From a candidate division WOR-3 bacterium (GTDB lineage Bacteria > Hydrothermota > Tepidihabitantia > SM23-42): a DNA stretch of 43,371 nucleotides. The position numbers were made by a program, and so were the translations under genes. The notes below the pieces were generated by a model. That model worked only from the letters and a program-made list of their open reading frames with translations. It was not told where the DNA came from and made no database searches. Where the stretch lies: contig DRIG01000062.1 in the NCBI GenBank assembly GCA_011052815.1, positions 1-43,371 of the forward strand. Direction: 5' to 3'. Positions 7,276-15,019 of this stretch are shown in pieces (position 1 is the first letter of the stretch; the number at the start of each line of letters is the position of its first letter).

Positions 7276-9353
7276 AGATACAGAAGATTACGATTAATAA
7301 TTACGGACCCATAAAAAGATTTTCTCTGGAGCCGGAAAAGTTTGAATGTATCTTCGGTTTGAATGAATCAGGAAAGACCGCCATCATCGAGGCGCTGAGT
7401 TATATCCTGTTCAAAAAGAATGCTGCAAGACTACGATATGGCAAACCAAAAGATATCACCGTCAGGCTCGAGGACAAAGGAGCGGTCTATACGCTTCCTG
7501 CGAAAAAAGGTAATCTCCAGTTCCTCGAGCAATCTATTTCAAATCTCCTCTATATTCAAGCCTCGGATTCGGCTGTTTACGAACCACGAAAGGAAGAAAA
7601 ATTCTGGGATGCGCTCAAGGCGCTCTTCAGCAGCGAGGGCAGGAAGATGACCTTTAAGGAACTCATCGACAAAACCTTTGAAGCCGTGGAACTTCAACCG
7701 GTGAAACTCGAATGGGAAAAGAGAAAATATCAGCATATCGAAGGGATGAAACAACGCGCCTTGGAATTGAAAGAATATATAGAGGAGATCGACGGAATAG
7801 AAAAGAAGCGGACAGAACTGGCTGCGGCGTCGGAACGAAAAAAACTTCTGGAAAAGAAACTGAAAATAATCGAGGATTACAAAAAGCACCAACGGTATAA
7901 AAGGCTCTCGAAGCTCTACGATTCTTACGTCGAAAAGAAAATATATCTCCAGGAATATGAGCGGTATGCGGATGATTACTTGAAAAGATGGCAAAGCCTG
8001 ACCGCGAAGAAGGAATCTCTTCTGAACACCGGCAAGAAACTCAAAGAGATCAAAAAAGAGATAAACGACCTCGAAAAAGAGATCATTGAACTTGAGAAAA
8101 AAGCGGAGATCATAAAGATCGAAGACTTCGCCTCTGAAATCCGTACCATAGAAGAAGAAAAAAGGGAATTATCATTAAAATATCCCGTCGCCCTGTTGGT
8201 CGGGAGCATTGTTCTCTTCGTCCTTTCATTCTTCTTAAAGATACCGAAATTCATTCCCCTGACTGTATTTGTGATCTTTATTCTCTTTTTGAGCCGTTTT
8301 TTCATCGCGAAGAGCAGAATAAAAAACCGGGAACAAGAAAGAAAAAAATTATTGAAAAAAGCAAGCGTGCTCTTCCCCGATGTTTCAAGCATTAAAGAAC
8401 TGGCTGAAAATATAGAAGACGTCGAAAAGGCGCTCCTCGAGAAAAAGACCTTACGGAAAGAGAAGGAAAAAACAGCGATGGATTTAACCTCCGAACAAAC
8501 AATCGAATGTATCGAGAAAGAAATTTCAGAGTTGCGGAGTAAGACAGGCCTCGCCGAGATCTCTGACCTGGAAAAGAAATTGTCGGAAAAGAGAAGACAT
8601 TTGAATGAACTTCAGAAGCTGAGCATCGAGATCTCCACTGAACTTTCGGAGAAAAACGACAAGAAGTGGAGCGGCATGATAGCCGCGATGAAGACAGCGC
8701 CGCCCGACGAAGAACCGGAACACAGAAAAGAAGAAGAATTAAGGGAAGAGTTGAAAAAAATCGAAGAACAGATTAATGACCTGGAGAAAGAGATCGCCGT
8801 ATTTGAAAAAGTGCAGCGGACCAAGCACAACATCACTGAACCCCGTGGTGTATTCGTTGAATACCGGCAACTGCAGGAGACCCTGGATAATTATGAACTG
8901 GAAAAAAAGGCGGCTCTGGCGGCGCGGGAGATATTCGAAGAGATGAGGCAGGAACTGGAAGAACATATCCGGACCCTCTTTTCGGGTAGTAACAGTTTGA
9001 GTGAATACTTCAATATGATCACTGGACGTTATAAAGAAGTAAACCTTGAAGATAAAGACTTCACGGTCACAGACGATCAGGGGAACAAGTATAAGATCGA
9101 GGAACTCAGCAGCGGTGCAAAAGATCAGCTTCTGATATGTTTCAGGATCGCCGCCCTGGAAAGGCTCTATCCCGACGGTGTTTTTCTGATTCTCGACGAC
9201 GCCTTCATCTTTGCCGATTGGCAACGTCGGAAAAAATTAACCGCCTTATTGAAAAATTTCATAAACAAAGGCAATCAGGTGATTTACCTGACGTCTGATG
9301 ATCATACCCGCGACCTTCTCAAAGAAGAGGGGGCGGCGGTGACGACATTGTAA
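7272..9353 (+). CDS. AAA/ABC-type ATPase with coiled coils and two membrane segments (YhaN/Rad50-like)
   Basis: A 693-residue SMC/Rad50-type ATPase. The N-terminal Walker A is GLNESGKT (29-36). At the C-terminus are the ABC signature LSSGAKDQL (612-620), Walker B VFLILDD (637-643), and a D-loop-like segment FADWQ. Between the two half-sites run long charged coiled coils (about 140-300 and 345-560). They are interrupted not by a CxxC zinc hook but by two hydrophobic segments (about 304-322 and 327-345), which form a membrane hairpin at the coiled-coil apex. The protein has only three Cys and none form a hook. This layout is that of YhaN-family proteins rather than SbcC. ATP-driven gating of the partner nuclease encoded just upstream is the likely function. 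Confidence 0.9.
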   Translation: MKIQKITINNYGPIKRFSLEPEKFECIFGLNESGKTAIIEALSYILFKKNAARLRYGKPKDITVRLEDKGAVYTLPAKKGNLQFLEQSISNLLYIQASDSAVYEPRKEEKFWDALKALFSSEGRKMTFKELIDKTFEAVELQPVKLEWEKRKYQHIEGMKQRALELKEYIEEIDGIEKKRTELAAASERKKLLEKKLKIIEDYKKHQRYKRLSKLYDSYVEKKIYLQEYERYADDYLKRWQSLTAKKESLLNTGKKLKEIKKEINDLEKEIIELEKKAEIIKIEDFASEIRTIEEEKRELSLKYPVALLVGSIVLFVLSFFLKIPKFIPLTVFVIFILFLSRFFIAKSRIKNREQERKKLLKKASVLFPDVSSIKELAENIEDVEKALLEKKTLRKEKEKTAMDLTSEQTIECIEKEISELRSKTGLAEISDLEKKLSEKRRHLNELQKLSIEISTELSEKNDKKWSGMIAAMKTAPPDEEPEHRKEEELREELKKIEEQINDLEKEIAVFEKVQRTKHNITEPRGVFVEYRQLQETLDNYELEKKAALAAREIFEEMRQELEEHIRTLFSGSNSLSEYFNMITGRYKEVNLEDKDFTVTDDQGNKYKIEELSSGAKDQLLICFRIAALERLYPDGVFLILDDAFIFADWQRRKKLTALLKNFINKGNQVIYLTSDDHTRDLLKEEGAAVTTL

Positions 9354-9363
9354 AATCCGCATC

Positions 9364-9391
9364 TTGAAAATCGGGATCTTCGGAGTATACT
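9364..9391 (+). promoter_or_regulatory. Promoter of the Rsm22-like gene
   Basis: -35 TTGAAA (9364-9369), 16-nt spacer, -10 TATACT (9386-9391). The ATG at 9401 is 9 nt after the -10, so the mRNA would have at most about 3 untranslated nucleotides. The -35 begins only 11 nt after the yhaN-like stop. Confidence 0.7.
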
Positions 9392-9400
9392 CAAAGAGAT

Positions 9401-10540
9401 ATGAATCTGCCGAATGAAATAGAACAGATCATACTTGAACTTCTGAATCTGGAATCCCTCTCCTGGAAGACCGTACGTGCCAACAGAAAGAGGATCAACC
9501 GTTTGAAGAGAGAGATGGTACAACTCTCCGAAGATTTTTTCCGCAGAAAGCCGACCGAAGACAGATATCCGGATGCCTATTTCGCCTACAACTTCCCGAT
9601 GAATCTTGTAAAGGTCATGGCTGTTACAAAAAGAATAAAAATTTTTTATCCTCTTCTCTTTGAGAAGAAAGAAAGTTTGAATATCCTCGATGTCGGCTGC
9701 GGTGAAGGAGCCGGGATGCTCGGCGTCTACTACGGCCTGGGCGAGTCGAAGAAAACCCTAATGGTCGGTCTCGATGATTCAAAAAATATGTTGAAAAAAT
9801 GTTATACGGTGATGAGCCGTATAAAAGAAAAGAATCCCGCCCTGTCGGTAAAGTTGTTGAGACGTAAAATATCAGACGGTTTGATAAAAATGAAGGAAAA
9901 ATATGATATCGTGGTTCTCGCCAATTCCCTCGCGGAGATATTTCCGCAACAAGAAATTCCTGTAAGGTTCATCGAACGTATATTCAAAAATACCTCTGAA
10001 GACGGCCTCGTTATTATCCTGGAACCGGCGTTGAGGCACACCAGCCGCAGACTTATGAAATTGCGGGATATATTAATAAGGAAAGAAAAATTCCACATTC
10101 TGCTGCCATGCCTCCATAACAACATCTGTCCCCTTTTTGAACTCAGAAAACATAAGGAATGGTGTCACCATTCCTTTTTCTGGAACCCTCCGGACTATAT
10201 GAAAATCATCGACCAGGAACTCAATCGGGAAATCAAATTATTGAAATTTTCATATCTGGTGCTCGGCAGAGAAAAACCACCGGATGATTATGAAAATGAC
10301 TTCCTCGTGGTAAGTCGGCTTCTCAAGGAAAAGGGAAAGAAAAAATGTTTTCTCTGCACCCGAAACGGCAGGGTGGAGCTACTCCGTCTGAATAGATTCA
10401 AGAGCTCTTTAAACAATCAATTTGATGAAATCAAAAAAGGTGATGTGCTTACGATCAAAGATTACATCCAGAAAAAACCGCTCTGCTGGCGGATAACACC
10501 GGCGACCCAGATAAAGATCAAATATTCTCTATATTTCTGA
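9401..10540 (+). CDS. Rsm22/METTL17-family SAM-dependent methyltransferase-like protein with Fe-S Cys motif
   Basis: A 379-residue member of the Rsm22 family, known from mitochondrial small-subunit assembly and from bacteria. Family marks seen: YFAYNFP (60-66), SAM-binding motif I LDVGCGEG (96-103), a conserved LEPA strand (207-210), and the segment with C237, C243-PL and W254-C255-HH. C316 or C319 downstream may supply the fourth Cys. Such Cys sets bind a 4Fe-4S cluster in METTL17. A C-terminal beta domain (about 310-379) completes the family layout. The gene is leaderless by promoter geometry. Its last 12 nt overlap the 3' end of fusA on the other strand, leaving no room for terminators. 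Small-subunit rRNA modification or assembly is the probable role; methyltransferase activity is unproven for much of this family. Confidence 0.82.
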   Translation: MNLPNEIEQIILELLNLESLSWKTVRANRKRINRLKREMVQLSEDFFRRKPTEDRYPDAYFAYNFPMNLVKVMAVTKRIKIFYPLLFEKKESLNILDVGCGEGAGMLGVYYGLGESKKTLMVGLDDSKNMLKKCYTVMSRIKEKNPALSVKLLRRKISDGLIKMKEKYDIVVLANSLAEIFPQQEIPVRFIERIFKNTSEDGLVIILEPALRHTSRRLMKLRDILIRKEKFHILLPCLHNNICPLFELRKHKEWCHHSFFWNPPDYMKIIDQELNREIKLLKFSYLVLGREKPPDDYENDFLVVSRLLKEKGKKKCFLCTRNGRVELLRLNRFKSSLNNQFDEIKKGDVLTIKDYIQKKPLCWRITPATQIKIKYSLYF

Positions 10541-12580
10541 TGGAGATTTTTCTTCTTTGGGGGCGTAGTGTGAAAACTGCATCGTATAAAGCCCATGCCC
10601 CTGTGTGACCGATCTCAAATCAGTGGCATAGCCGAATGATTTCGCCAGGGCAAGGCTTGCCGTGATAATCTTCTCTTTCTTGTTTGTCTCGATATTCAAT
10701 ATCTTACCCCGTCTTGAATTGAGGTCGTTGATGACATCACCGAGATACTGCTCGGGCACGATTATCTCCAACAACATAATGGGTTCCAATAAGATCGGTT
10801 TACCCTGCATAAACGCTTCCCGCAATGCCATCTGTGCAGCGATCTTGAACGCCAGTTCTGACGAATCAATCGGGTGATATGCACCGTCAAGCAGGGTCAC
10901 TTTGATGTCGATAATCGGATAACCCCAGTACACACCCACCTCACTCTGTTCACGGATTCCCTTTTCAATCGGCGGGATGAACTGTTCCGGAAGAACGCCG
11001 CCTTTGAGTTTGTTCTGGAAAACAATCCCTTCTCCTCTCTCTGCAGGCTCGACATTAAGCGTGACAACACCGTATTGTCCCCTGCCACCAGTCTGTCTGA
11101 TGAATCTTCCCTCTGCCTTTGCTGGTTCGGTGATGGTCTCACGATAGGAAACCTGCGGTTTGCTGACATTACATTCAACGCCGAATTCCCTCTTTAGTCT
11201 ATCGACGATTATTTCAAGATGCAATTCCCCCATTCCTGAAATGATACGCTGCGATGTCTCCTCGTCGGTCCGCACCTTAAACGTCGGATCTTCAATTTGA
11301 AGATATTTCAGGGTGTTATCGAGCTTCGCATCATCCATCTTTGTCTTCGGCTCGAGTGATACGAAAATCACCGGCTCCGGAAATTTCATCGGTTCAAAGG
11401 AGATCGGGGCTTTACGGGAACATATTGTATAACCGGTTTTGCATTCCCGCAGTCCGGTGATTACACCGATTTCACCCGCAACAAGAGAGCTCTTCTGCTC
11501 TCGTTTGTTGGCGTGCATTAGGAGCAACTTACCGACCCGGTCAATCCGTTTCGGCGGAAAGACAAGCACCTTATCTCCTGTCTTCACCTCGCCGGAATAG
11601 ACCCTAATATAATAGAGTAAACCGAGATGCGGATCGGTCTGCGCCTTGAAGAGAAAAGCCGAAAACGGCTCATCGACCGAGGGCTTCCTGATTTCTTCTT
11701 TTGAAGTACTGGGATTAAACGCCTTTACAGGCGGCATGTCAAGAGGCGAAGGCAAATAGTCGAGAACGGCGTCAAGCAGTTTCTGTATCCCTTTATTCTT
11801 CAATGCGGAACCGCAGAAGACCGGAAACAGATTCAGATTTATGGTCTCCTGTCTGATGACCGATTTTATCTTCTCCACCGGAATTTCTTTCTTTTCAAAG
11901 TAACTTTCAAAAATAAACTCATCGTATTCTGCAATCGTTTCAAACATCTCAGTACGATACTGCTCGGTTATCTCCTGATATTTTTCAGGAATCTCGTCTT
12001 CCCGAAAAGTCGCACCGAGCGTCTCTTCCTCCCAGTAAAACGCTTTCTTCTCAATGAGATCTATCACACCATAAAAACCTTCTTCATCAATAATCGGAAT
12101 CTGAAGGATCAACGGTTTCAAAGACAACTTGTCCTGCATCTGCTTTATGACGCGGTAGAAATCAGCACCCACACGGTCCATCTTGTTGACAAAGGCGATC
12201 CGCGGAACCTTATACCTGTCCGCCTGATGCCAGACGGTTTCACTCTGCGGCTGCACTCCGCCGACGGCGCAGAAAATGGCGATCAGACCGTCCAGCACCT
12301 TCATCGATCTTTCCACTTCAACCGTGAAATCAACATGGCCCGGGGTGTCGATTATGTTAATACGATATTTTTTCCAGTAAGAAGTGGTGGCGGCAGAGGT
12401 TATCGTAATACCGCGTTCCCTTTCCTGTGCCATCCAATCCATTGTCGCTGATCCTTCATCCACCTCACCCATTCGTCTTATCTTACCGGTGTAAAATAGA
12501 ATTCTCTCGGTGGTCGTCGTCTTTCCTGCATCAATATGTGCGGCGAGCCCGATATTTCTAATCTTCTTAAGATCAACCAT
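10529..12580 (-). CDS. fusA: Translation elongation factor G
   Basis: A 683-residue EF-G, close to the usual 690-700. It catalyses GTP-driven translocation on the ribosome. The G domain has the P-loop AHIDAGKT (about 14-21), switch I ERGITI, DTPGH and NKMD. Domains II-V are all present: domain IV carries the tip loop [11 protein letters not shown] and the C-terminus ends near the conserved YTMQFSHY. The ATG is 6 nt behind a TATACT box, so the mRNA is predicted to be leaderless. The gene stands apart from rpsL/rpsG and from tuf, so the str operon is broken up here. The rsmF-like gene lies directly upstream on the same strand and may read through into it. The 3' end overlaps the convergent Rsm22-like gene by 12 nt. 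Confidence 0.98.
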   Translation of the reverse strand: MVDLKKIRNIGLAAHIDAGKTTTTERILFYTGKIRRMGEVDEGSATMDWMAQERERGITITSAATTSYWKKYRINIIDTPGHVDFTVEVERSMKVLDGLIAIFCAVGGVQPQSETVWHQADRYKVPRIAFVNKMDRVGADFYRVIKQMQDKLSLKPLILQIPIIDEEGFYGVIDLIEKKAFYWEEETLGATFREDEIPEKYQEITEQYRTEMFETIAEYDEFIFESYFEKKEIPVEKIKSVIRQETINLNLFPVFCGSALKNKGIQKLLDAVLDYLPSPLDMPPVKAFNPSTSKEEIRKPSVDEPFSAFLFKAQTDPHLGLLYYIRVYSGEVKTGDKVLVFPPKRIDRVGKLLLMHANKREQKSSLVAGEIGVITGLRECKTGYTICSRKAPISFEPMKFPEPVIFVSLEPKTKMDDAKLDNTLKYLQIEDPTFKVRTDEETSQRIISGMGELHLEIIVDRLKREFGVECNVSKPQVSYRETITEPAKAEGRFIRQTGGRGQYGVVTLNVEPAERGEGIVFQNKLKGGVLPEQFIPPIEKGIREQSEVGVYWGYPIIDIKVTLLDGAYHPIDSSELAFKIAAQMALREAFMQGKPILLEPIMLLEIIVPEQYLGDVINDLNSRRGKILNIETNKKEKIITASLALAKSFGYATDLRSVTQGHGLYTMQFSHYAPKEEKSPSEI

Positions 12581-12586
12581 CGTGTT

Positions 12587-12614
12587 AGTATATTAAATTT
12601 TGACCTTTAGTCAA
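12587..12614 (-). promoter_or_regulatory. fusA promoter, leaderless geometry
   Basis: Minus strand: -35 TTGACT (12609-12614), 16-nt spacer, -10 TATACT (12587-12592), then 6 nt to the fusA ATG (12580). The predicted start coincides with the start codon. Confidence 0.8.
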
Positions 12615-12626
12615 TCCACTACATGA

Positions 12627-14003
12627 CTACAATGGAGTTCTTCTATCGCGTTTTACGGCGGATTTGATCTCTTTGCCGTTGTATTTACCTAAGGCGACCG
12701 GCAACTTTTTGTAAGTCATTATAACAAAACCCGGCTCCATTAAAGAAGAAGAATCCACTCTGATTGATTCTCCTTTTAAAAATTTTTTCAACTGCCATTC
12801 CTTGGCTTCGAAATAATTCTTTTTCACGGTTCTGCCGAAAAGCTGTACAAAATCATTATCGGGTTTTATATCATTGTCATAGATCCGCGCCATCTCCAGT
12901 CCTTTCCTCATCGTCTTTATTTCCCAGAAAGAATATACCTGCGGAGTGGCAATATAAGACCCCGTTCTGTTCTGAAATACGGAATAACCATCGAACTCTT
13001 TCTTACTGATACCGAATCTTCGGGTAAAGAGTTCCACCGCAGACCCCTGAAACTCAATTCTGCCCATATAACCGACACGCCTCTGATACACCCCCCTCTT
13101 TGTCAATTTGGCGATGAAGAACGGTGCTGTATCATTGTCCTGGGGAAGAATTCGCGCACACTGTTCCACTCTTCTGTCGAATATCTCATTCTGCCACTTC
13201 TTAATCCCCGACCGTATCTTGAAGTGCGGTATTGTAATCGGCAGAACCTCTGCCTCTGGAAATTTTTCCAGAAGATAAGAGACAACGGCTTCGTTCTCTT
13301 CAGGGGCAATCGTACATGTCGAGTACACCAGCGTACCGCCGGGACGTAAAACCCTGAAGCCTGCGGTAAGTAGACCCTTCTGGACCCTCGCCATCTTCTG
13401 GATATTCTTCAAGCCCCAGTGGTATAAAACAGCCTTCGATTTTCTGATTGTCCCTTCGGCACTGCACGGTGCGTCGATCAGAACACGGTCAAAATAGTTC
13501 GGTAAAAACTTATCGAGCTTCTGACCTCTTAAACAGGTGACGGCGTCATTCAATAAACCGCATCTTTTGATGTTGTATATCAAACCGTGAACCCTCTTTC
13601 TGTTCATCTCGTTGGCGACGAGCAAACCCGTGTTTCCCATAAGCTGGGCGATCTGGGTCGTCTTGGAACCGGGTGCGGCGCACATATCCAGAATAAATTC
13701 ATCCGGTTTCGGTTCAAGAACAAGAACCGGAATCATCGAAGCGACCTCCTGCACATAGATCAAACCCAGACCATGAGTGAGATGATTGCCTATCCGTATC
13801 CTGCTCTTTGATAAAAAACCATCCGTATAAAAAGGTAACTCTTTTATCTGCAGGTCTTTAAGAAACAGAAGGATCTCTTCCCTTTTTGCCTTCAGTGTAT
13901 TTATTCGAAACGACTGGACCGTCGGCTTCTTTACGGCTTCAATGAAATCATTGAAATCGGAAATGATTGATCTGTACCGTGAGAACAGTTTCTCGATTGT
14001 CAT
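12627..14003 (-). CDS. NOL1/NOP2/Sun-family RNA m5C methyltransferase (RsmF-like)
   Basis: A 458-residue RNA cytosine-5 methyltransferase. The SAM-binding motif DMCAAPGSKTTQ is at 106-117. The two catalytic cysteines are C180 in DAPCSAEGT (assists product release) and C230 in YSTCTIAPEENE (nucleophile). The short N-terminal RNA-binding part and a C-terminal extension of about 150 residues (from about 310) resemble RsmF/YebU, which modifies 16S rRNA, rather than RsmB, which carries an NusB domain. The exact target base cannot be read from sequence. It is the second gene of a transcript starting with the DUF2892 gene 10 nt upstream. The stop lies 46 nt before fusA, and the fusA promoter sits in that gap. 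Confidence 0.92.
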   Translation of the reverse strand: MTIEKLFSRYRSIISDFNDFIEAVKKPTVQSFRINTLKAKREEILLFLKDLQIKELPFYTDGFLSKSRIRIGNHLTHGLGLIYVQEVASMIPVLVLEPKPDEFILDMCAAPGSKTTQIAQLMGNTGLLVANEMNRKRVHGLIYNIKRCGLLNDAVTCLRGQKLDKFLPNYFDRVLIDAPCSAEGTIRKSKAVLYHWGLKNIQKMARVQKGLLTAGFRVLRPGGTLVYSTCTIAPEENEAVVSYLLEKFPEAEVLPITIPHFKIRSGIKKWQNEIFDRRVEQCARILPQDNDTAPFFIAKLTKRGVYQRRVGYMGRIEFQGSAVELFTRRFGISKKEFDGYSVFQNRTGSYIATPQVYSFWEIKTMRKGLEMARIYDNDIKPDNDFVQLFGRTVKKNYFEAKEWQLKKFLKGESIRVDSSSLMEPGFVIMTYKKLPVALGKYNGKEIKSAVKRDRRTPL

Positions 14004-14013
14004 TTTTATAAAT

Positions 14014-14226
14014 CTACTTCTGCTTTTTTTTCTTACCGGGGGAAACTTTCAAAACGGCGTAAAAAGGGCAAAAGCCGTAAACGCTTGTGATAACGAGAAT
14101 AATCCCCAGAATCCCCAGAATCGTCGCCAGCGCACCCTTCAGTACTTGCGCCCACAACAAAATAATTATCACGATTACGAGGATAAAACGGATAAATCGA
14201 TCCTTTGGCGTCATATTAATCTTCAT
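14014..14226 (-). CDS. Small membrane protein, DUF2892 (YgaP transmembrane-domain-like)
   Basis: A 70-residue protein matching the DUF2892 pattern: N-terminal MTPKDRFIRF, two hydrophobic segments (about 12-28 and 31-50), then the conserved GFCPFY near residue 51 and a lysine-rich tail. The family is found alone or fused to rhodanese domains; function as an independent protein is unknown. It has its own promoter (14241-14268) with a 14-nt gap to the ATG, and lies 10 nt before the rsmF-like gene. The link to RNA methylation is probably only co-transcription. Confidence 0.8.
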   Translation of the reverse strand: MKINMTPKDRFIRFILVIVIIILLWAQVLKGALATILGILGIILVITSVYGFCPFYAVLKVSPGKKKKQK

Positions 14227-14240
14227 AAGTCACCCATTCC

Positions 14241-14268
14241 ATTTTATCGAGAATAAGCCGTTTGTCAA
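14241..14268 (-). promoter_or_regulatory. Promoter of DUF2892-rsmF-like transcript
   Basis: Minus strand: -35 TTGACA (14263-14268), 16-nt spacer, -10 TAAAAT (14241-14246), 14 nt to the ATG. It faces away from the promoter at 14376-14403; the direct repeats 14289-14335 lie between the two. Confidence 0.75.
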
Positions 14269-14288
14269 TCCCTATAATAAGATTGATA

Positions 14289-14335
14289 TTACCAAGCGGA
14301 AATGTTAATAGTTATTACTAAGCGGAAATGTTAAT
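14289..14335. repeat. Two direct repeats, 21 bp, 26-bp period
   Basis: Copy 1 (14289-14309) and copy 2 (14315-14335) share TTAC, then C or T, then AAGCGGAAATGTTAAT: 20 of 21 positions are identical, and the gap between copies is 5 nt. They lie between two divergent promoters and in no gene. They could be tandem operator sites or the bound end of a lost insertion sequence; I cannot decide from this window. Confidence 0.85.
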
Positions 14336-14375
14336 TTTTTGCAGTTGCGGTTTAAAATACAAAATTAATTATATA

Positions 14376-14403
14376 TTGACATTAAATACACTTTTAATAT
14401 AAT
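14376..14403 (+). promoter_or_regulatory. Promoter of the small lipoprotein gene
   Basis: -35 TTGACA (14376-14381), 16-nt spacer, -10 TATAAT (14398-14403): a near-perfect consensus. The predicted start near 14410 leaves a short leader with GGAGGA just before the ATG at 14423, so this gene uses a Shine-Dalgarno site. Confidence 0.85.
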
Positions 14404-14422
14404 TATAACTGTAGGAGGAATC

Positions 14423-14827
14423 ATGAAGAGAAATATCGGTATTTTTTGTCTGTTATTATCTCTTTGTCTCATTACCTGCGGCGGGAAGACCCAACTGGAG
14501 ATAACCATCACCGAACATCCTGTCGGCGGAGAGAATATCAGTGAACTGAGCTGTACCTTTGAAGGAAGATTGATCAACGGAACAACTCCAATCACGGCAA
14601 CGATTGAATGGTGGTGGACCTATGGAAGCACCGCCCAGAAAGAGTGCCAGCATCGTGAAGAACATACCTTTGACAGCCAAAAAAGTGAAGAAGTCACGAC
14701 AACCCTATCCGCTCCGCCGGGTTATGTCTTTAATGACTATTTCTGGGTGGAGATATCCTGGCAGGATGAAGACGGTACTGAGCAAAAGGTGGAAAGTCAC
14801 CAGGTACGTTGTACCTATCATCCATAG
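14423..14827 (+). CDS. Small lipoprotein of unknown function
   Basis: A 134-residue protein with a lipoprotein signal peptide. After a K-R start and a hydrophobic stretch comes LITC-GG with Cys19 as the likely lipidated residue; Thr before the Cys is somewhat unusual. The mature part (about 115 residues) looks like a single beta-sandwich: alternating hydrophobic strands, a WWW cluster near residues 54-56, and few helices. I do not recognise a family. It stands alone, with its own strong promoter and Shine-Dalgarno site, which suggests high expression. Nothing downstream is co-oriented until egsA, which has its own promoter. A periplasmic or surface beta domain is inference. Confidence 0.75.
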   Translation: MKRNIGIFCLLLSLCLITCGGKTQLEITITEHPVGGENISELSCTFEGRLINGTTPITATIEWWWTYGSTAQKECQHREEHTFDSQKSEEVTTTLSAPPGYVFNDYFWVEISWQDEDGTEQKVESHQVRCTYHP

Positions 14828-14853
14828 GTTCAAACGGAGTCAAAAAACAAAGA

Positions 14854-14926
14854 AGCCAGCGAGCAGAATCGAACTGCTGACCTGCTGTTTACGAAACAGC
14901 TGCTCTACCGACTGAGCTACGCTGGC
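14854..14926 (-). tRNA. tRNA-Thr (anticodon CGT)
   Basis: A 73-nt cloverleaf on the minus strand. The acceptor stem pairs 14920-14926 with 14855-14861, fully Watson-Crick. The D arm is followed by anticodon loop TTCGTAA (anticodon CGT, reads ACG) and a T arm with TTCGATT. Discriminator T, no encoded CCA. The promoter at 14935-14962 puts the predicted transcription start within about one nucleotide of the mature 5' end. Confidence 0.97.
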
Positions 14927-14934
14927 ATCACCAT

Positions 14935-14962
14935 ATTATATTGACCGCAGGCGTTCTGTCAA
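14935..14962 (-). promoter_or_regulatory. tRNA-Thr(CGT) promoter with almost no 5' leader
   Basis: Minus strand: -35 TTGACA (14957-14962), 16-nt spacer, -10 TATAAT (14935-14940). Only 8 nt separate the -10 from the first base of the tRNA, so the primary transcript should carry zero to two extra 5' nucleotides. Confidence 0.8.
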
Positions 14963-14985
14963 TCAATAATTAAGAAGAAATATTA

Positions 14986-15013
14986 TTGACTTATTCAAAT
15001 TTTTAGTTACTCT
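14986..15013 (+). promoter_or_regulatory. egsA promoter, leaderless geometry
   Basis: -35 TTGACT (14986-14991), 16-nt spacer, -10 TACTCT (15008-15013), then 6 nt to the ATG at 15020. It is divergent from the tRNA-Thr promoter; the two -35 boxes are 23 nt apart. Confidence 0.65.
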
Positions 15014-15019
15014 TAACAA

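Noticed and set aside
7272..9353. SbcC/Rad50 proper
   Set aside because: No CxxC zinc hook, only three Cys in total, length far below SbcC, and two membrane segments at the apex.
14269..14375. CRISPR array
   Set aside because: Only two repeat copies with a 5-nt gap; no spacers and no cas genes in the window.
14604..14915. Open frame of 103 codons running from the lipoprotein gene into tRNA-Thr
   Set aside because: It overlaps the lipoprotein frame and ends in the same tRNA-antisense pattern; no start signal.
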